Shown piece by piece: positions 1 to 7,500 of a DNA stretch of 11,345 bases. The notes under the pieces were generated by a model. It did no database searches and had not been told where the DNA came from. It saw only the letters and a program-made list of their open reading frames with translations. The stretch is from Cyclobacteriaceae bacterium. Lineage in GTDB: Bacteria; Bacteroidota; Bacteroidia; Cytophagales; Cyclobacteriaceae. The DNA is taken from positions 1 to 11,345 of the forward strand of contig JALOMY010000050.1 of assembly GCA_025455225.1 (NCBI GenBank). Reading direction: 5' to 3'. A program made the position numbers and the translations under genes. Numbering within the stretch: the stretch's first letter is position 1; each line of letters begins with the position of its first letter.

Positions 1-1677
1 ACCGGAAACCGCTAAACAGGCAATCAAGAACACGAAGGCAATTTTAGGATGTCTGTACACATGTCCGTGAAACTGATCGAGATCGATGCTGCCTTCCAGG
101 TGCTTCAACCTGCGCAGGGTAAAGTATCCCAGCAATCCAAACAAGGTAATGCCGCTTAGATAAAGAACTGTATGGGTAAACGAATAAAGTTCATTCATGG
201 ATATCGCAAGCGCCACCCAATAGTGATTCATAATAACCAGCAGCCAGCTCATGCGGGCGTGTATCCGTTCAGTGAACGATTTGAAAACCATACCCAGGCC
301 AATGAGGGAAAAGACACCGGGAAGAATTCTCATCATTTCCGAAGGCAATGAGTCACGATAATAAAAACTGAGCAAGCCCAGCAGATAGGCCGGGATAAAG
401 AAAATCATAACCTGCTTTGTGTCCAGATAACCTAGTTTCCTTCCTGCCCACTTAATGGGATTCCACAAATACCGGTACATAAACGAATCGAGGTTCCACT
501 CTTTTAAACACATCATATATATGGAATATTCAATCTTTTTAGGAAGTGAATCTTCGATGGTTTGCGGACGGGGAGTGAAATGGTAGAATTGCTCACGAAT
601 CTGGTAACTGACTACGGAAGGTGAAACCAGCAACTGATACGTTCGCAGAAATGCATTGCCGGTGAAATGAAACAAAGCCAGGTATTCCAAACCTGCTGCC
701 ACTTCAATGAAGATTAACCCGATTTGGGCAATGGAAGAATAGGCGATCTGGCTTTTCACAGAAGACTGGACCCGTGCCATACCTGTAGCCAATAGGCTGG
801 TAAAAAGTCCAAGTGCTCCAATGAGTATCCGTACAGAAATCTGGTGCTCCCAGAACGGATAGGTGCGAAGAAGTAAAAACACACCAATGTGAACCGACAA
901 CGATCCATAAAAGATCGCACTTGAAGGTGTAGGTCCTTCCATCGCACGGGGCAGCCAGGTTGAGAACGGTAGCTGTGCTGATTTTGCAGCAGCCGAGATC
1001 AGCAGCATGAGCGAAATAAAAACTCCAATCCAGCTATGGGCCTGCAAATGTTCGCTTACCAGGTCATAGTTATTCAGTTTCAGAAAGGCAATGTTTTCAT
1101 GAAAGAGGTGGTGGCTCATCCACATTGCCAGTAAAATTCCAACATCACCTATCCGGTAAATTGAAAATACTTTTACGGCATTCTTTACCGGCAAGTACCG
1201 GTCGCGGTAAAAGGCAATCAGCAGGAAGGAAGAAATGCCGAGTATCTCCCAACCGATAAAAAGAGTTTCAAAATTTCCGGAGAAGATGATGATGTTGTAA
1301 CCGAAATAAAAAAACAAGATGGTGTTGAAGAAGCGCTTATAGCCTTGTTCGCGATGCAGGTAATAACGGCTGTAAATGGTTACCATAAACGTAAGCACCG
1401 AGCCAACAAACAAATAGGTGGCTGTTATCTTGTCGAAATAAAAATCAATCAGAAATTCATACCCATCGGTGCGATAAAGTACTATTTCCCTGAGGTTAAG
1501 AACCGGATGACCATTCCATAACCAATACAATAAAAACAATTGAAATCCAGCGAGATTAATCCCTACCGTGGTAAAAGCAACTCTCGACAATAATGCCTCC
1601 TTTCTGCCGGGAATAATCAGGCTTAACAGGAATCCCAACAGAGGTATAAAAATGAAAAACTGAAGAATAGAAGTCAT
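1..1677 (-). CDS. dabB: DabB-like proton-conducting membrane subunit of the DAB inorganic-carbon pump (3' end missing)
   Basis: This is a NuoL/Mrp-type ion-conducting membrane protein, read from ATG at 1675-1677 to the left edge without a stop (559 residues seen). In the DAB system it would pass protons or Na+ across the inner membrane and energise the zinc subunit DabA, whose gene ends 6 bases upstream, so the two are surely cotranscribed. The sequence is strongly hydrophobic with many membrane segments. The antiporter core is clear: W143-E144-I-L-G (NuoL E144), R175 and D178 (same numbers in NuoL), and K232 in AKSAQLPFSTWLPRAMEG (NuoL K229). Oddities: the TM8 histidine of NuoL (H254) is Tyr257, with a histidine six residues later at H263. 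NuoL D303, H338 and K342 correspond to S306, N341 and R345. A long C-terminal part with more membrane segments follows residue 420. The DabB assignment rests on the dabA neighbour; a complex I subunit is unlikely because no other nuo genes are present. Confidence 0.9.
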   Translation of the reverse strand, partial: MTSILQFFIFIPLLGFLLSLIIPGRKEALLSRVAFTTVGINLAGFQLFLLYWLWNGHPVLNLREIVLYRTDGYEFLIDFYFDKITATYLFVGSVLTFMVTIYSRYYLHREQGYKRFFNTILFFYFGYNIIIFSGNFETLFIGWEILGISSFLLIAFYRDRYLPVKNAVKVFSIYRIGDVGILLAMWMSHHLFHENIAFLKLNNYDLVSEHLQAHSWIGVFISLMLLISAAAKSAQLPFSTWLPRAMEGPTPSSAIFYGSLSVHIGVFLLLRTYPFWEHQISVRILIGALGLFTSLLATGMARVQSSVKSQIAYSSIAQIGLIFIEVAAGLEYLALFHFTGNAFLRTYQLLVSPSVVSYQIREQFYHFTPRPQTIEDSLPKKIEYSIYMMCLKEWNLDSFMYRYLWNPIKWAGRKLGYLDTKQVMIFFIPAYLLGLLSFYYRDSLPSEMMRILPGVFSLIGLGMVFKSFTERIHARMSWLLVIMNHYWVALAISMNELYSFTHTVLYLSGITLFGLLGYFTLRRLKHLEGSIDLDQFHGHVYRHPKIAFVFLIACLAVSG

Positions 1678-1683
1678 ACGTAA

Positions 1684-4182
1684 TTAATTTACAATACATA
1701 CTGGAAGGTTCTCTTCCGAGGATTCAAATAAAGGAATGAGGTTATCAATAGACTGAACCTTTTTAATTGCCGGATCATACGGATAAAAGGCGCCATCCCG
1801 GAATACAAACAGATTCCGGTTTTCGGGATGTATGACTACCAGGTGAACCCACTCATTAATAAACCATTCGTAGGTCTCCGGTACAATTTGAATGGTTTTC
1901 AGAACAACATCGGGTTCATGCTCTACAATGATTAACAGACGCACCGGATCGTGCACTTCAATCATCTGGCTGGGAAGGCCGGGCCGCAGATCTCCATCAA
2001 TTCCATTGGCAACACCAAATAAGCCCATTACATTGTGTGGTAACTTGGTGCCTGCACCGAGCTTCTGGTTATCGACACGCGAGAAATAATATTCGAGGTT
2101 AATACCACCACAAACCGGTGCTGCTGCTTTTAAAATATTCAATAGGTATTTGCCCTCCGGATCAACCTGGTAGTCGAATGAATTAAGGAATGATCGTCTG
2201 TCAAGAAAGAGGTGACGGGTGAGTGATCGCCTTCCGACAATACATAAGGCATTGGTAGCATGGTTCAGTTCGGGCCTCGGTTCGAAAAGAGAAACCGAAC
2301 GCCTTTTTACCAATTCATGAATCCGGTCTTCAGGAAGATTGCTGTCGATACTATCGAATCGTCTTGAACGTTCCTTGGCATTTATCTTTAACGCAGCATC
2401 AAATACTTTTTCGTTGCGCAGGTGGCTTTCATAATGCCCGGCTGGTAATGATTCCTCATCAAAAAAAACAACCTCATCGCGCGTTGTATCATGCAATCCT
2501 CCGACAAACATTGTGGATGTTGGGATTTCAATGTTCCGATCAGCCAGGATTTTCCGCACTTCCGGATGATTAGCCATGTGGCAGATCACCCGTGCATTAA
2601 CCGATCCTGCCCTTCCTGAACAAGCACCACAATCATAGGCTGCATAATGCGGATTGTTAACACTACTGCTTCCATGACCAAAGACATAAACAATGGAGGC
2701 AAAATTTTTAACCAACCCGATGCTTCGCAGAAGGCCTTCCACCCGGTTAGCCATCTCTTCAATTGTAAACCCGATTTGAAGATCATTTTCTTTATGATCA
2801 GGTCGCTTGTTCTCGATGGTGAGCCTGGAAAGTTTTTCCATATGCTGAAAGGAAGTAGCTGTTGCCGGGCCCATGGAGGGACGGAATATGCTCAGAAATA
2901 ATTTGAAGGCCGACCAGAACCCAAGTGTTTGGGTGATCAGCCAACCGCTGAATAAAGAATGGGTCTGCTTGGTAAAATGGGCATCCTTTTTATGCTTTCG
3001 CCTCACCCCGATTTCCTTAATCAGGTGTTTTGCATTTACCGGTGCAGGGCAAAGCTTTGTATAAAATTTGCCATGATCGGGTTTGAAATAAAATTCTACG
3101 TTAAAAAACCCGGGTGTTCCAAAGGTTTCGCAATTCGGATCAACATGCTCGATGTGCCTGCGGAAGGAACACTCCCGATCGTCAATGCAAAACATGGCCT
3201 GGAATGTTCTCTCACCGACAACTGAATGATTGTTACTCTTGATTTGTAGTCCGGCCAGCACTTCATCGTAATAGCTCCATTCAAAGGCCTCCTGCCAGAT
3301 AATCGTTACCTGGTCGAGTTCAGTGTCTTCAACACCGGCAAATAAATCAACAGGTTTCTCCTTCAAGGCATATTCCAACGGAAGCCACTGGCCTCCAAAA
3401 TGGTCATCCAATGCATCAATCTCCAGCAATAATTCGAAGATGATCAGATCATGCAGTGATATTTTACGGTGATCAAGAAGTGTATGGGGATTATCCTCAA
3501 CCGTTGCTACCATACCCGACCAGCCCTGGTGTGCAAACTGCTGATCAAAGAGGTAATGTTTATAAAGAGACTCATCATACCCAATCACAAGGCGCAATAA
3601 TTGGGTAATCTGGCAATGTCCTTTGAGCAATAATTCGCGGGCACGATCAGAACGGAAAAAACTGGTAAAACTTTTCTGCTCCATTTCCCTGAGGGAAGAG
3701 AGGAACCCTTTATTGGAAACCGGGAAATTCCACATGGAAATTCCCTGGTCGAGATAGCTGCAGAGTATCCTGAATAATAAGGGTTGCACCAGCGAATCCA
3801 GGTCAACCTGGTACAGCTTTTTCCAATTGGCCCGTAACCGGCCAATGCGCGGAAGGTCTTTATGATATTCTCCATGTATTAGTTTTTCCATCCACACATC
3901 AATTGAAGAAGCGCCCCTTCGCCTGGCAATGACTTCTTTCAATACATCGGGCTTGATTCTGCCGGATGCATACAAGGATCGGTATTCTGCCAGTGACATC
4001 GAAACGCGGTAGCCGAATATGGCCGATGCACTGTTAATGGCCTCATTGAATTTCAGGTGCTGAAATCCATGTAATGTATTATGATGGATAAAATCCTTTA
4101 ACGGAGCTTGTGCAGGCAAATAATGTTTTAATTCATGCAGCACATGATGTTCATCAAATCTTGAATCGTCTTTTAACTTCAT
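1684..4182 (-). CDS. dabA: DabA, zinc-binding (carbonic-anhydrase-like) subunit of the DAB carbon pump, DUF2309/UPF0753 family
   Basis: DabA is thought to hydrate CO2 to bicarbonate at a zinc site resembling beta-carbonic anhydrase, made one-way by ion flow through DabB. The protein has 832 residues, the usual family length. The zinc ligands are visible: C332 and D334 in FCIDDRECSFRRH, H503 in FGHGSSSVNNPHYAAY, and C518 in DCGACSGRAGS. The H503-C518 spacing of 15 equals that of H524-C539 in the Halothiobacillus neapolitanus protein, so the site should be functional. I chose ATG at 4180-4182 because the protein then begins MKLKDDSRFDEHHVLHELKHYL, a typical family N-terminus. An in-frame GTG at 4207-4209 would add nine hydrophobic residues and has no better ribosome site. 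The gene is soluble-type, with no signal peptide. It is followed 6 bases later by dabB and preceded 85 bases upstream by a small secreted-protein gene on the same strand. It appears intact throughout, including the run of eight A at 2462-2469. Confidence 0.95.
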   Translation of the reverse strand: MKLKDDSRFDEHHVLHELKHYLPAQAPLKDFIHHNTLHGFQHLKFNEAINSASAIFGYRVSMSLAEYRSLYASGRIKPDVLKEVIARRRGASSIDVWMEKLIHGEYHKDLPRIGRLRANWKKLYQVDLDSLVQPLLFRILCSYLDQGISMWNFPVSNKGFLSSLREMEQKSFTSFFRSDRARELLLKGHCQITQLLRLVIGYDESLYKHYLFDQQFAHQGWSGMVATVEDNPHTLLDHRKISLHDLIIFELLLEIDALDDHFGGQWLPLEYALKEKPVDLFAGVEDTELDQVTIIWQEAFEWSYYDEVLAGLQIKSNNHSVVGERTFQAMFCIDDRECSFRRHIEHVDPNCETFGTPGFFNVEFYFKPDHGKFYTKLCPAPVNAKHLIKEIGVRRKHKKDAHFTKQTHSLFSGWLITQTLGFWSAFKLFLSIFRPSMGPATATSFQHMEKLSRLTIENKRPDHKENDLQIGFTIEEMANRVEGLLRSIGLVKNFASIVYVFGHGSSSVNNPHYAAYDCGACSGRAGSVNARVICHMANHPEVRKILADRNIEIPTSTMFVGGLHDTTRDEVVFFDEESLPAGHYESHLRNEKVFDAALKINAKERSRRFDSIDSNLPEDRIHELVKRRSVSLFEPRPELNHATNALCIVGRRSLTRHLFLDRRSFLNSFDYQVDPEGKYLLNILKAAAPVCGGINLEYYFSRVDNQKLGAGTKLPHNVMGLFGVANGIDGDLRPGLPSQMIEVHDPVRLLIIVEHEPDVVLKTIQIVPETYEWFINEWVHLVVIHPENRNLFVFRDGAFYPYDPAIKKVQSIDNLIPLFESSEENLPVCIVN

Positions 4183-4201
4183 AGTAATGATAAAAAATAG
4201 G

Positions 4202-4247
4202 TTAACCACTTAATGTGGTAAATGACTGATCTCAGACCTTATGGTCT
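4202..4247 (-). promoter_or_regulatory. Two small stem-loops in the leader of dabA
   Basis: Between the small gene and dabA there are two short inverted repeats. One is AGACC/GGTCT around TTAT at 4234-4247. The other is TTaACCAC/GTGGTAA around TTAAT at 4202-4221, with one bulged A. Read on the minus strand, the second is followed a few bases later by a T run (complement of 4192-4197). It could be a weak terminator or attenuator that lets only part of transcription pass from the small gene into dabA. The stems are only 5 to 7 bp, so chance is possible. I found no TAnnTTTG element here, which favours cotranscription with the small gene. Confidence 0.3.
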
Positions 4248-4267
4248 TTCAATTACAAAGAAGAAAT

Positions 4268-4615
4268 CTAAATCAGAAGCGTGCGGATTGCAATGAAGCG
4301 AGGCACAGAAAAATAGGGACTGGAATCAATCAGTTTGAGGCAAAGCTGTTTGTCCTCGCTTTTCGAAAAGGAAAACGCATTGATTAAATAAAGCAATGTA
4401 AAAGATCCCGAAACCGATTCTGCATCTTTACCTTCTTTCTCTTCAACAGCAAGTTGAGTTGAATTTGTAAGAGTATGATCGGTAACATGCTTGAACGAAG
4501 TGTTACTGATGTGATTTACGGGTTGAACAACGGATTGAGAACGGGAAACCACCGAGGCGAAGAGAAAAAGAATTGCCAGAAAAACTGAGAAAGGCCGGTA
4601 GTAACCACTTTTCAT
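4268..4615 (-). CDS. Small secreted or membrane-anchored hypothetical protein upstream of dabA
   Basis: I do not recognise this 115-residue protein. It starts MKSGYYRPFSVFLAILFLFASVV, a positively charged start plus a hydrophobic stretch (residues 8-25) that fits a signal peptide or a single membrane anchor. The rest is polar with scattered histidines (NHIS, KHVTDH, residues about 34-48), an acidic patch (VEEKEGKDAE) and a C-terminus ending FIAIRTLLI. I chose the ATG at 4613-4615: an upstream in-frame ATG would add 28 residues across the promoter and destroy the signal-like start. It is the first gene on the minus strand before dabA-dabB, 85 bases away. The divergent gene at 4813-5169 has the same size, layout and C-terminal pattern FxxxRxLLI, so the two are probably distant paralogues. 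Periplasmic or outer-face accessory protein of the transporter is a guess from context only. Confidence 0.65.
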   Translation of the reverse strand: MKSGYYRPFSVFLAILFLFASVVSRSQSVVQPVNHISNTSFKHVTDHTLTNSTQLAVEEKEGKDAESVSGSFTLLYLINAFSFSKSEDKQLCLKLIDSSPYFSVPRFIAIRTLLI

Positions 4616-4619
4616 TCTA

Positions 4620-4647
4620 CAAATGTACAGAAAACCTGAACTCTCAA
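4620..4647 (-). promoter_or_regulatory. Bacteroidota-type promoter for the small gene and dabAB
   Basis: On the minus strand TACATTTG (complement of 4620-4627) matches the Bacteroidota -7 consensus TAnnTTTG exactly. Seventeen bases upstream is TTG at the end of a T run (complement of 4645-4647), fitting the -33 element, though this spacing is slightly short. Only TAGA separates the -7 element from the ATG at 4615, so transcription would start at or next to the start codon, giving a leaderless or nearly leaderless message. This placement also supports the chosen start. Confidence 0.55.
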
Positions 4648-4688
4648 AAAAATGAGTACAGCATAATTTACGTAATAACACCAGTTGG

Positions 4689-4709
4689 GTAAAGTCCAAT
4701 TAGCTTTAC
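4689..4709. repeat. Inverted repeat GTAAAG-N9-CTTTAC in the divergent promoter region
   Basis: GTAAAG at 4689-4694 is mirrored exactly by CTTTAC at 4704-4709 with a 9-base spacer. The pair sits in the 197-base region between the two divergent carbon-uptake units, about 75 bases from one start codon and 104 from the other. That position and the half-site spacing fit a dimeric regulator's operator serving both units. An 8-base palindrome, TTACGTAA, lies nearby at 4668-4675. Six-base arms can arise by chance, and no regulator gene is seen in the window. Confidence 0.3.
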
Positions 4710-4788
4710 AGACTATATAAAGAGTGAATTGCAATCGTTTGTTAAATGAGCTGACCCCACGGTTAGCAGAACTTATAAAAATTTTTCA

Positions 4789-4796
4789 CACCTTTG
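4789..4796 (+). promoter_or_regulatory. Weak candidate -7 promoter element for the plus-strand small gene
   Basis: CACCTTTG differs from the Bacteroidota consensus TAnnTTTG only at its first base and lies 16 bases before the ATG at 4813. I see no TTG at the proper -33 distance; the upstream region is A/T-rich (CTTATAAAAATTTTT). If used, the message would have a leader of only about ten bases, mirroring the very short leader on the opposite strand. Confidence 0.3.
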
Positions 4797-4812
4797 TCAT
4801 GCGAATACGTTC

Positions 4813-5169
4813 ATGTATTTACGAAGCAACTTCATATTGAAATACCTGGTTATCCTGCTTTTTGTAGTTGAAATGCTGGTGCCAGCCTGGGTTTCTTCTC
4901 TTGAAGAAACTCAACCCTCAGCACATATTCATCAAATACAGGTTACCGAACAACCTGCTTCAATTGATGGTATTTCACATATTTTACTCGAAGAAAACAA
5001 CAACGAAGAACGGGTTGGCCGGGATTTTCATTTCCAGCCTTGCATCTCTTTTGATCTTTTCAATTCCCTTGAAAAATTCCGTTCAGTTGATGTAAAACAC
5101 CGGTTGACACAGGTACTGTTCGATCCTCAGCCGGCACTCTTTACCCTTCACCGGGTTCTGTTAATTTAA
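4813..5169 (+). CDS. Small secreted or membrane-anchored hypothetical protein upstream of the SulP gene
   Basis: This 118-residue protein is not one I recognise. It starts MYLRSNFILKYLVILLFVVEMLVPAWVSS, with a hydrophobic stretch at residues 8-25 that suggests a signal peptide or an anchored helix. It then has a histidine-bearing segment (AHIHQI, HISHILLEE), an acidic/asparagine patch (EENNNEE) and an amphipathic end finishing FTLHRVLLI. The layout and the last nine residues (FxxxRxLLI) parallel the divergent gene at 4268-4615. Its stop is 115 bases before the SulP transporter gene, with two strong hairpins in between. The start is the first ATG after the candidate promoter. Codon use looks normal for the window, and the clean signal-like start makes a real gene likely. 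A role in carbon uptake or envelope sensing is inferred only from its neighbours. Confidence 0.7.
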   Translation: MYLRSNFILKYLVILLFVVEMLVPAWVSSLEETQPSAHIHQIQVTEQPASIDGISHILLEENNNEERVGRDFHFQPCISFDLFNSLEKFRSVDVKHRLTQVLFDPQPALFTLHRVLLI

Positions 5170-5187
5170 TCCACTCCATTCTGATTT

Positions 5188-5235
5188 CCTGCCTGGCCTC
5201 AGGCAGGTAGTGTGTTTTTCAGCAACACACCTTTT
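5188..5235 (+). terminator. Tandem hairpins (terminator or attenuator) between the small gene and sulP
   Basis: Two perfect stem-loops stand two bases apart, starting 19 bases after the small gene's stop. The first is CCTGCCTG/CAGGCAGG (5188-5195 and 5200-5207) with a 4-base loop. The second is GTGTGTT/AACACAC (5210-5216 and 5224-5230) with a 7-base loop, followed by CCTTTT. They could end the small transcript or limit read-through into sulP. I find no convincing TAnnTTTG element between them and the sulP ATG, so partial read-through is plausible. Confidence 0.6.
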
Positions 5236-5284
5236 CGTTTCATTATTCATTTCAATCGAACACAAATAGTTCTAACAAAAATTT

Positions 5285-7483
5285 ATGAAGACTCAAGAAA
5301 TTCCACAGGATGGATTAGCCGGACTCAAGCAAAACTGGAAAACCGATGCATTATCCGGCTTCCTTGTGTTTCTATTAGCACTACCCCTAAGCTTAGGGAT
5401 TGCCAAGGCCAGTGAGTTTCCACCTGCTATGGGTGTACTCACTGCCATGATTGGCGGCCTTGTTGTTAGTTTTTTTGCCGGCTCACGGCTAACCATTAAA
5501 GGACCAGCCGCTGGACTGATCACCATTTGTGCCGGTGCCGTAACTGAAATGGGTGGCGGTGCCACCGGATGGCAACTGGCGCTGGGCGCCATTGTAATTG
5601 CCGCCTTGATTCAGATTGTATTCGGATTATTAAAGTTCGGATCACTCAGTGACTTTTTTCCTCATTCGGCAGTGCACGGAATGCTTGCCGCTATCGGACT
5701 GATTATTTTCTCCAAACAGATCCACGTTCTTTTAGGCATTGACCCTGCAACATTAAAAGGACTGGAACCTCTTGAATTGTATGAACGCATTCCGTATTCC
5801 ATCATGCATGAAGATCCTCGTGTAACGCTCGTTGGTGTCATCAGTCTCATCATCATTTTCGGAATGCCGTTATTGAAACCGAAAGTATTCAAAAAGATTC
5901 CCGCACCCATGGTAGTGTTGCTGGTTACGGTACCCCTGGCCTGGATCATGGATTTCAAACACACCGAACCCGCGTTTGACATGGTGCAAATCGGAAACTT
6001 CTGGGGATCTGTTGGTTTTAATGCTGACTTCTCTTTAATCGGATCGTTTGTCTTCTGGAAGTATGTCATCATGTTTCTGTTTGTCAATAGCCTGGAAAGC
6101 CTGTTGACGGTTAAAGCCATTGACGGTCTTGATCCCTGGAAACGATTATCCAATCCAAATAAAGATCTCGTTGCCGTAGGCGTGGGAAATGCAGTTTCAG
6201 GATTAATCGGTGGTTTACCTATGATCTCCGAAGTTGCCCGGAGTTCAGCCAACATAACCTTTGGAGGCCGTACCCGCTGGGCCAACTTCTTTCATGGTAC
6301 GTTCTTGTTGGTTGCCATGCTGTTGTTTATCCCGGTAATCGAAATGATTCCGAATACAGCCCTGGCAGCACTGTTGATTGCCGTTGGTTACCGGCTGGCA
6401 TCACCGAATGAATTCTTTAAAACTTACAAAATTGGTTCTGAACAACTGGTCATTTTTGTTACCACCATTATTGTGACATTGGCCACTGATCTATTAATCG
6501 GTGTGGGGGCAGGTATTGTAATGAAGTTTTTCTTTCATATCGTTAATGGCGCCCCGTTACGAAGTTTGTTTAAAGCCCGGTATGAGCTGACTGAAAACAA
6601 CGGTACCTACTCGGTTCGCATAATGGATGCCGCCATTTTTTCAAACCTGATTGGCTACAAGAAATTGTTTCACAGCTTTCAGCCCGGTAAAAAGGTGCTT
6701 GTTAATTTTTCAGATTCAAAAATTGTTGATCATTCATTTATGGAAGCCTTTTATCATTTCCAGGAAGAATATCAGCATACGGGAGGTCAGGTGATAGCCA
6801 ACGGATTTGATAACTTCAGGGCATTTTCAAACCATCCGCTTGCCACACGAAAATATGATCCTGAAAAACAATTGCGACTTGAAATAAAATTAGATTCACG
6901 TCAAGTGGTCTTACGAAAATTCAGTGAGGAAAATGAATATACCTTTTATCCTCAACGGGTAAGGAATGCTATTCGGTATAAGGATTTTCCCATCCAGCAA
7001 GGCGCAAGAATCCAGTATGAAGAAAATATCCTGGAGAAGTATCTTGAAAATGGAAGGATAACAGTTTCCGATGTTACACTTTCCGAAGGAGCCGGACAGG
7101 CTCAATCCGAATCGCGCATTACACTCGTTCAGGTGGCCGAAACGGATTTCGTAATCCCGGATTTTGCATTGGAACCTGAAAATTTATGGTCCAGGTTATC
7201 CGAACTTACACATGGAAAGGATATTGATTTTACCGCGCACCAACAGTTTTCTAAAAAGTACTACCTGAGGGGTGATTCGGAAGAACAAATCCGGAATTTC
7301 TTTAGCAACGGGGTTATATCCTTCCTGGAAAGCAAGGAAGCGGTACACATTGAATGTCACCGGAATAAACTCCTCTTCTACACGAAGCGACAGTTGCTGC
7401 AGCCACATGAAATTGCAGCGCTTGAAAAATTTGTTGAAGAGTTTCTGGAACGGATCGATCAAAACGTAACGCAGGCTGTCTGA
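5285..7483 (+). CDS. SulP-family anion transporter (probable BicA-like bicarbonate transporter) with STAS domain and long C-terminal extension
   Basis: This 732-residue inner-membrane transporter has a SulP/SLC26 core at about residues 20-425. Visible family motifs include ALPLSLGIA, IKGPAAGL and GLPMISEVARSSANI. The segment N268-S-L-E-S-L-L-T275-V-K-A-I-D resembles the TM8 segment of cyanobacterial BicA where Asp and Thr bind Na+; here the acid is E271. A cytoplasmic STAS domain follows at about 440-530, with IVDHSFMEAFYHFQEEY (from I480) and SNHPLATRK (H517). About 200 more residues (531-732) are not part of a standard SulP protein. They contain FSKKYYLRGDSEEQIRNFF (from F655) and look like an additional soluble domain. 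Sulfate or another anion is possible, but the divergent dabAB genes make bicarbonate the best guess. The start at 5285 gives the usual short N-terminal tail before TM1; the site has no clear Shine-Dalgarno sequence. No carbonic anhydrase gene is visible beside it. Confidence 0.93.
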   Translation: MKTQEIPQDGLAGLKQNWKTDALSGFLVFLLALPLSLGIAKASEFPPAMGVLTAMIGGLVVSFFAGSRLTIKGPAAGLITICAGAVTEMGGGATGWQLALGAIVIAALIQIVFGLLKFGSLSDFFPHSAVHGMLAAIGLIIFSKQIHVLLGIDPATLKGLEPLELYERIPYSIMHEDPRVTLVGVISLIIIFGMPLLKPKVFKKIPAPMVVLLVTVPLAWIMDFKHTEPAFDMVQIGNFWGSVGFNADFSLIGSFVFWKYVIMFLFVNSLESLLTVKAIDGLDPWKRLSNPNKDLVAVGVGNAVSGLIGGLPMISEVARSSANITFGGRTRWANFFHGTFLLVAMLLFIPVIEMIPNTALAALLIAVGYRLASPNEFFKTYKIGSEQLVIFVTTIIVTLATDLLIGVGAGIVMKFFFHIVNGAPLRSLFKARYELTENNGTYSVRIMDAAIFSNLIGYKKLFHSFQPGKKVLVNFSDSKIVDHSFMEAFYHFQEEYQHTGGQVIANGFDNFRAFSNHPLATRKYDPEKQLRLEIKLDSRQVVLRKFSEENEYTFYPQRVRNAIRYKDFPIQQGARIQYEENILEKYLENGRITVSDVTLSEGAGQAQSESRITLVQVAETDFVIPDFALEPENLWSRLSELTHGKDIDFTAHQQFSKKYYLRGDSEEQIRNFFSNGVISFLESKEAVHIECHRNKLLFYTKRQLLQPHEIAALEKFVEEFLERIDQNVTQAV

Positions 7484-7500
7484 CAATTTTCAGGCTAATC

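Noticed and set aside
756..947. Open frame of about 63 codons on the minus strand
   Set aside because: It lies inside dabB on the same strand in another frame, and the dabB frame has clear NuoL-like motifs throughout.
1..1677. Complex I subunit NuoL or an Mrp antiporter subunit
   Set aside because: No other nuo or mrp genes adjoin it, and it lies 6 bases behind dabA, the normal partner of DabB.
4183..4209. GTG start nine codons upstream for dabA
   Set aside because: The added residues do not resemble the family N-terminus, and the ATG at 4182 gives the expected start.
4616..4699. 28-codon N-terminal extension of the minus-strand small gene
   Set aside because: It would run across the TACATTTG promoter element and bury the signal-like start MKSGYYRPFSVFLAILF inside the protein.
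5662..6285. Long open frame (about 207 codons) antisense to sulP
   Set aside because: It is a shadow of the strongly coding sulP frame, with low-complexity composition and no recognisable motif.
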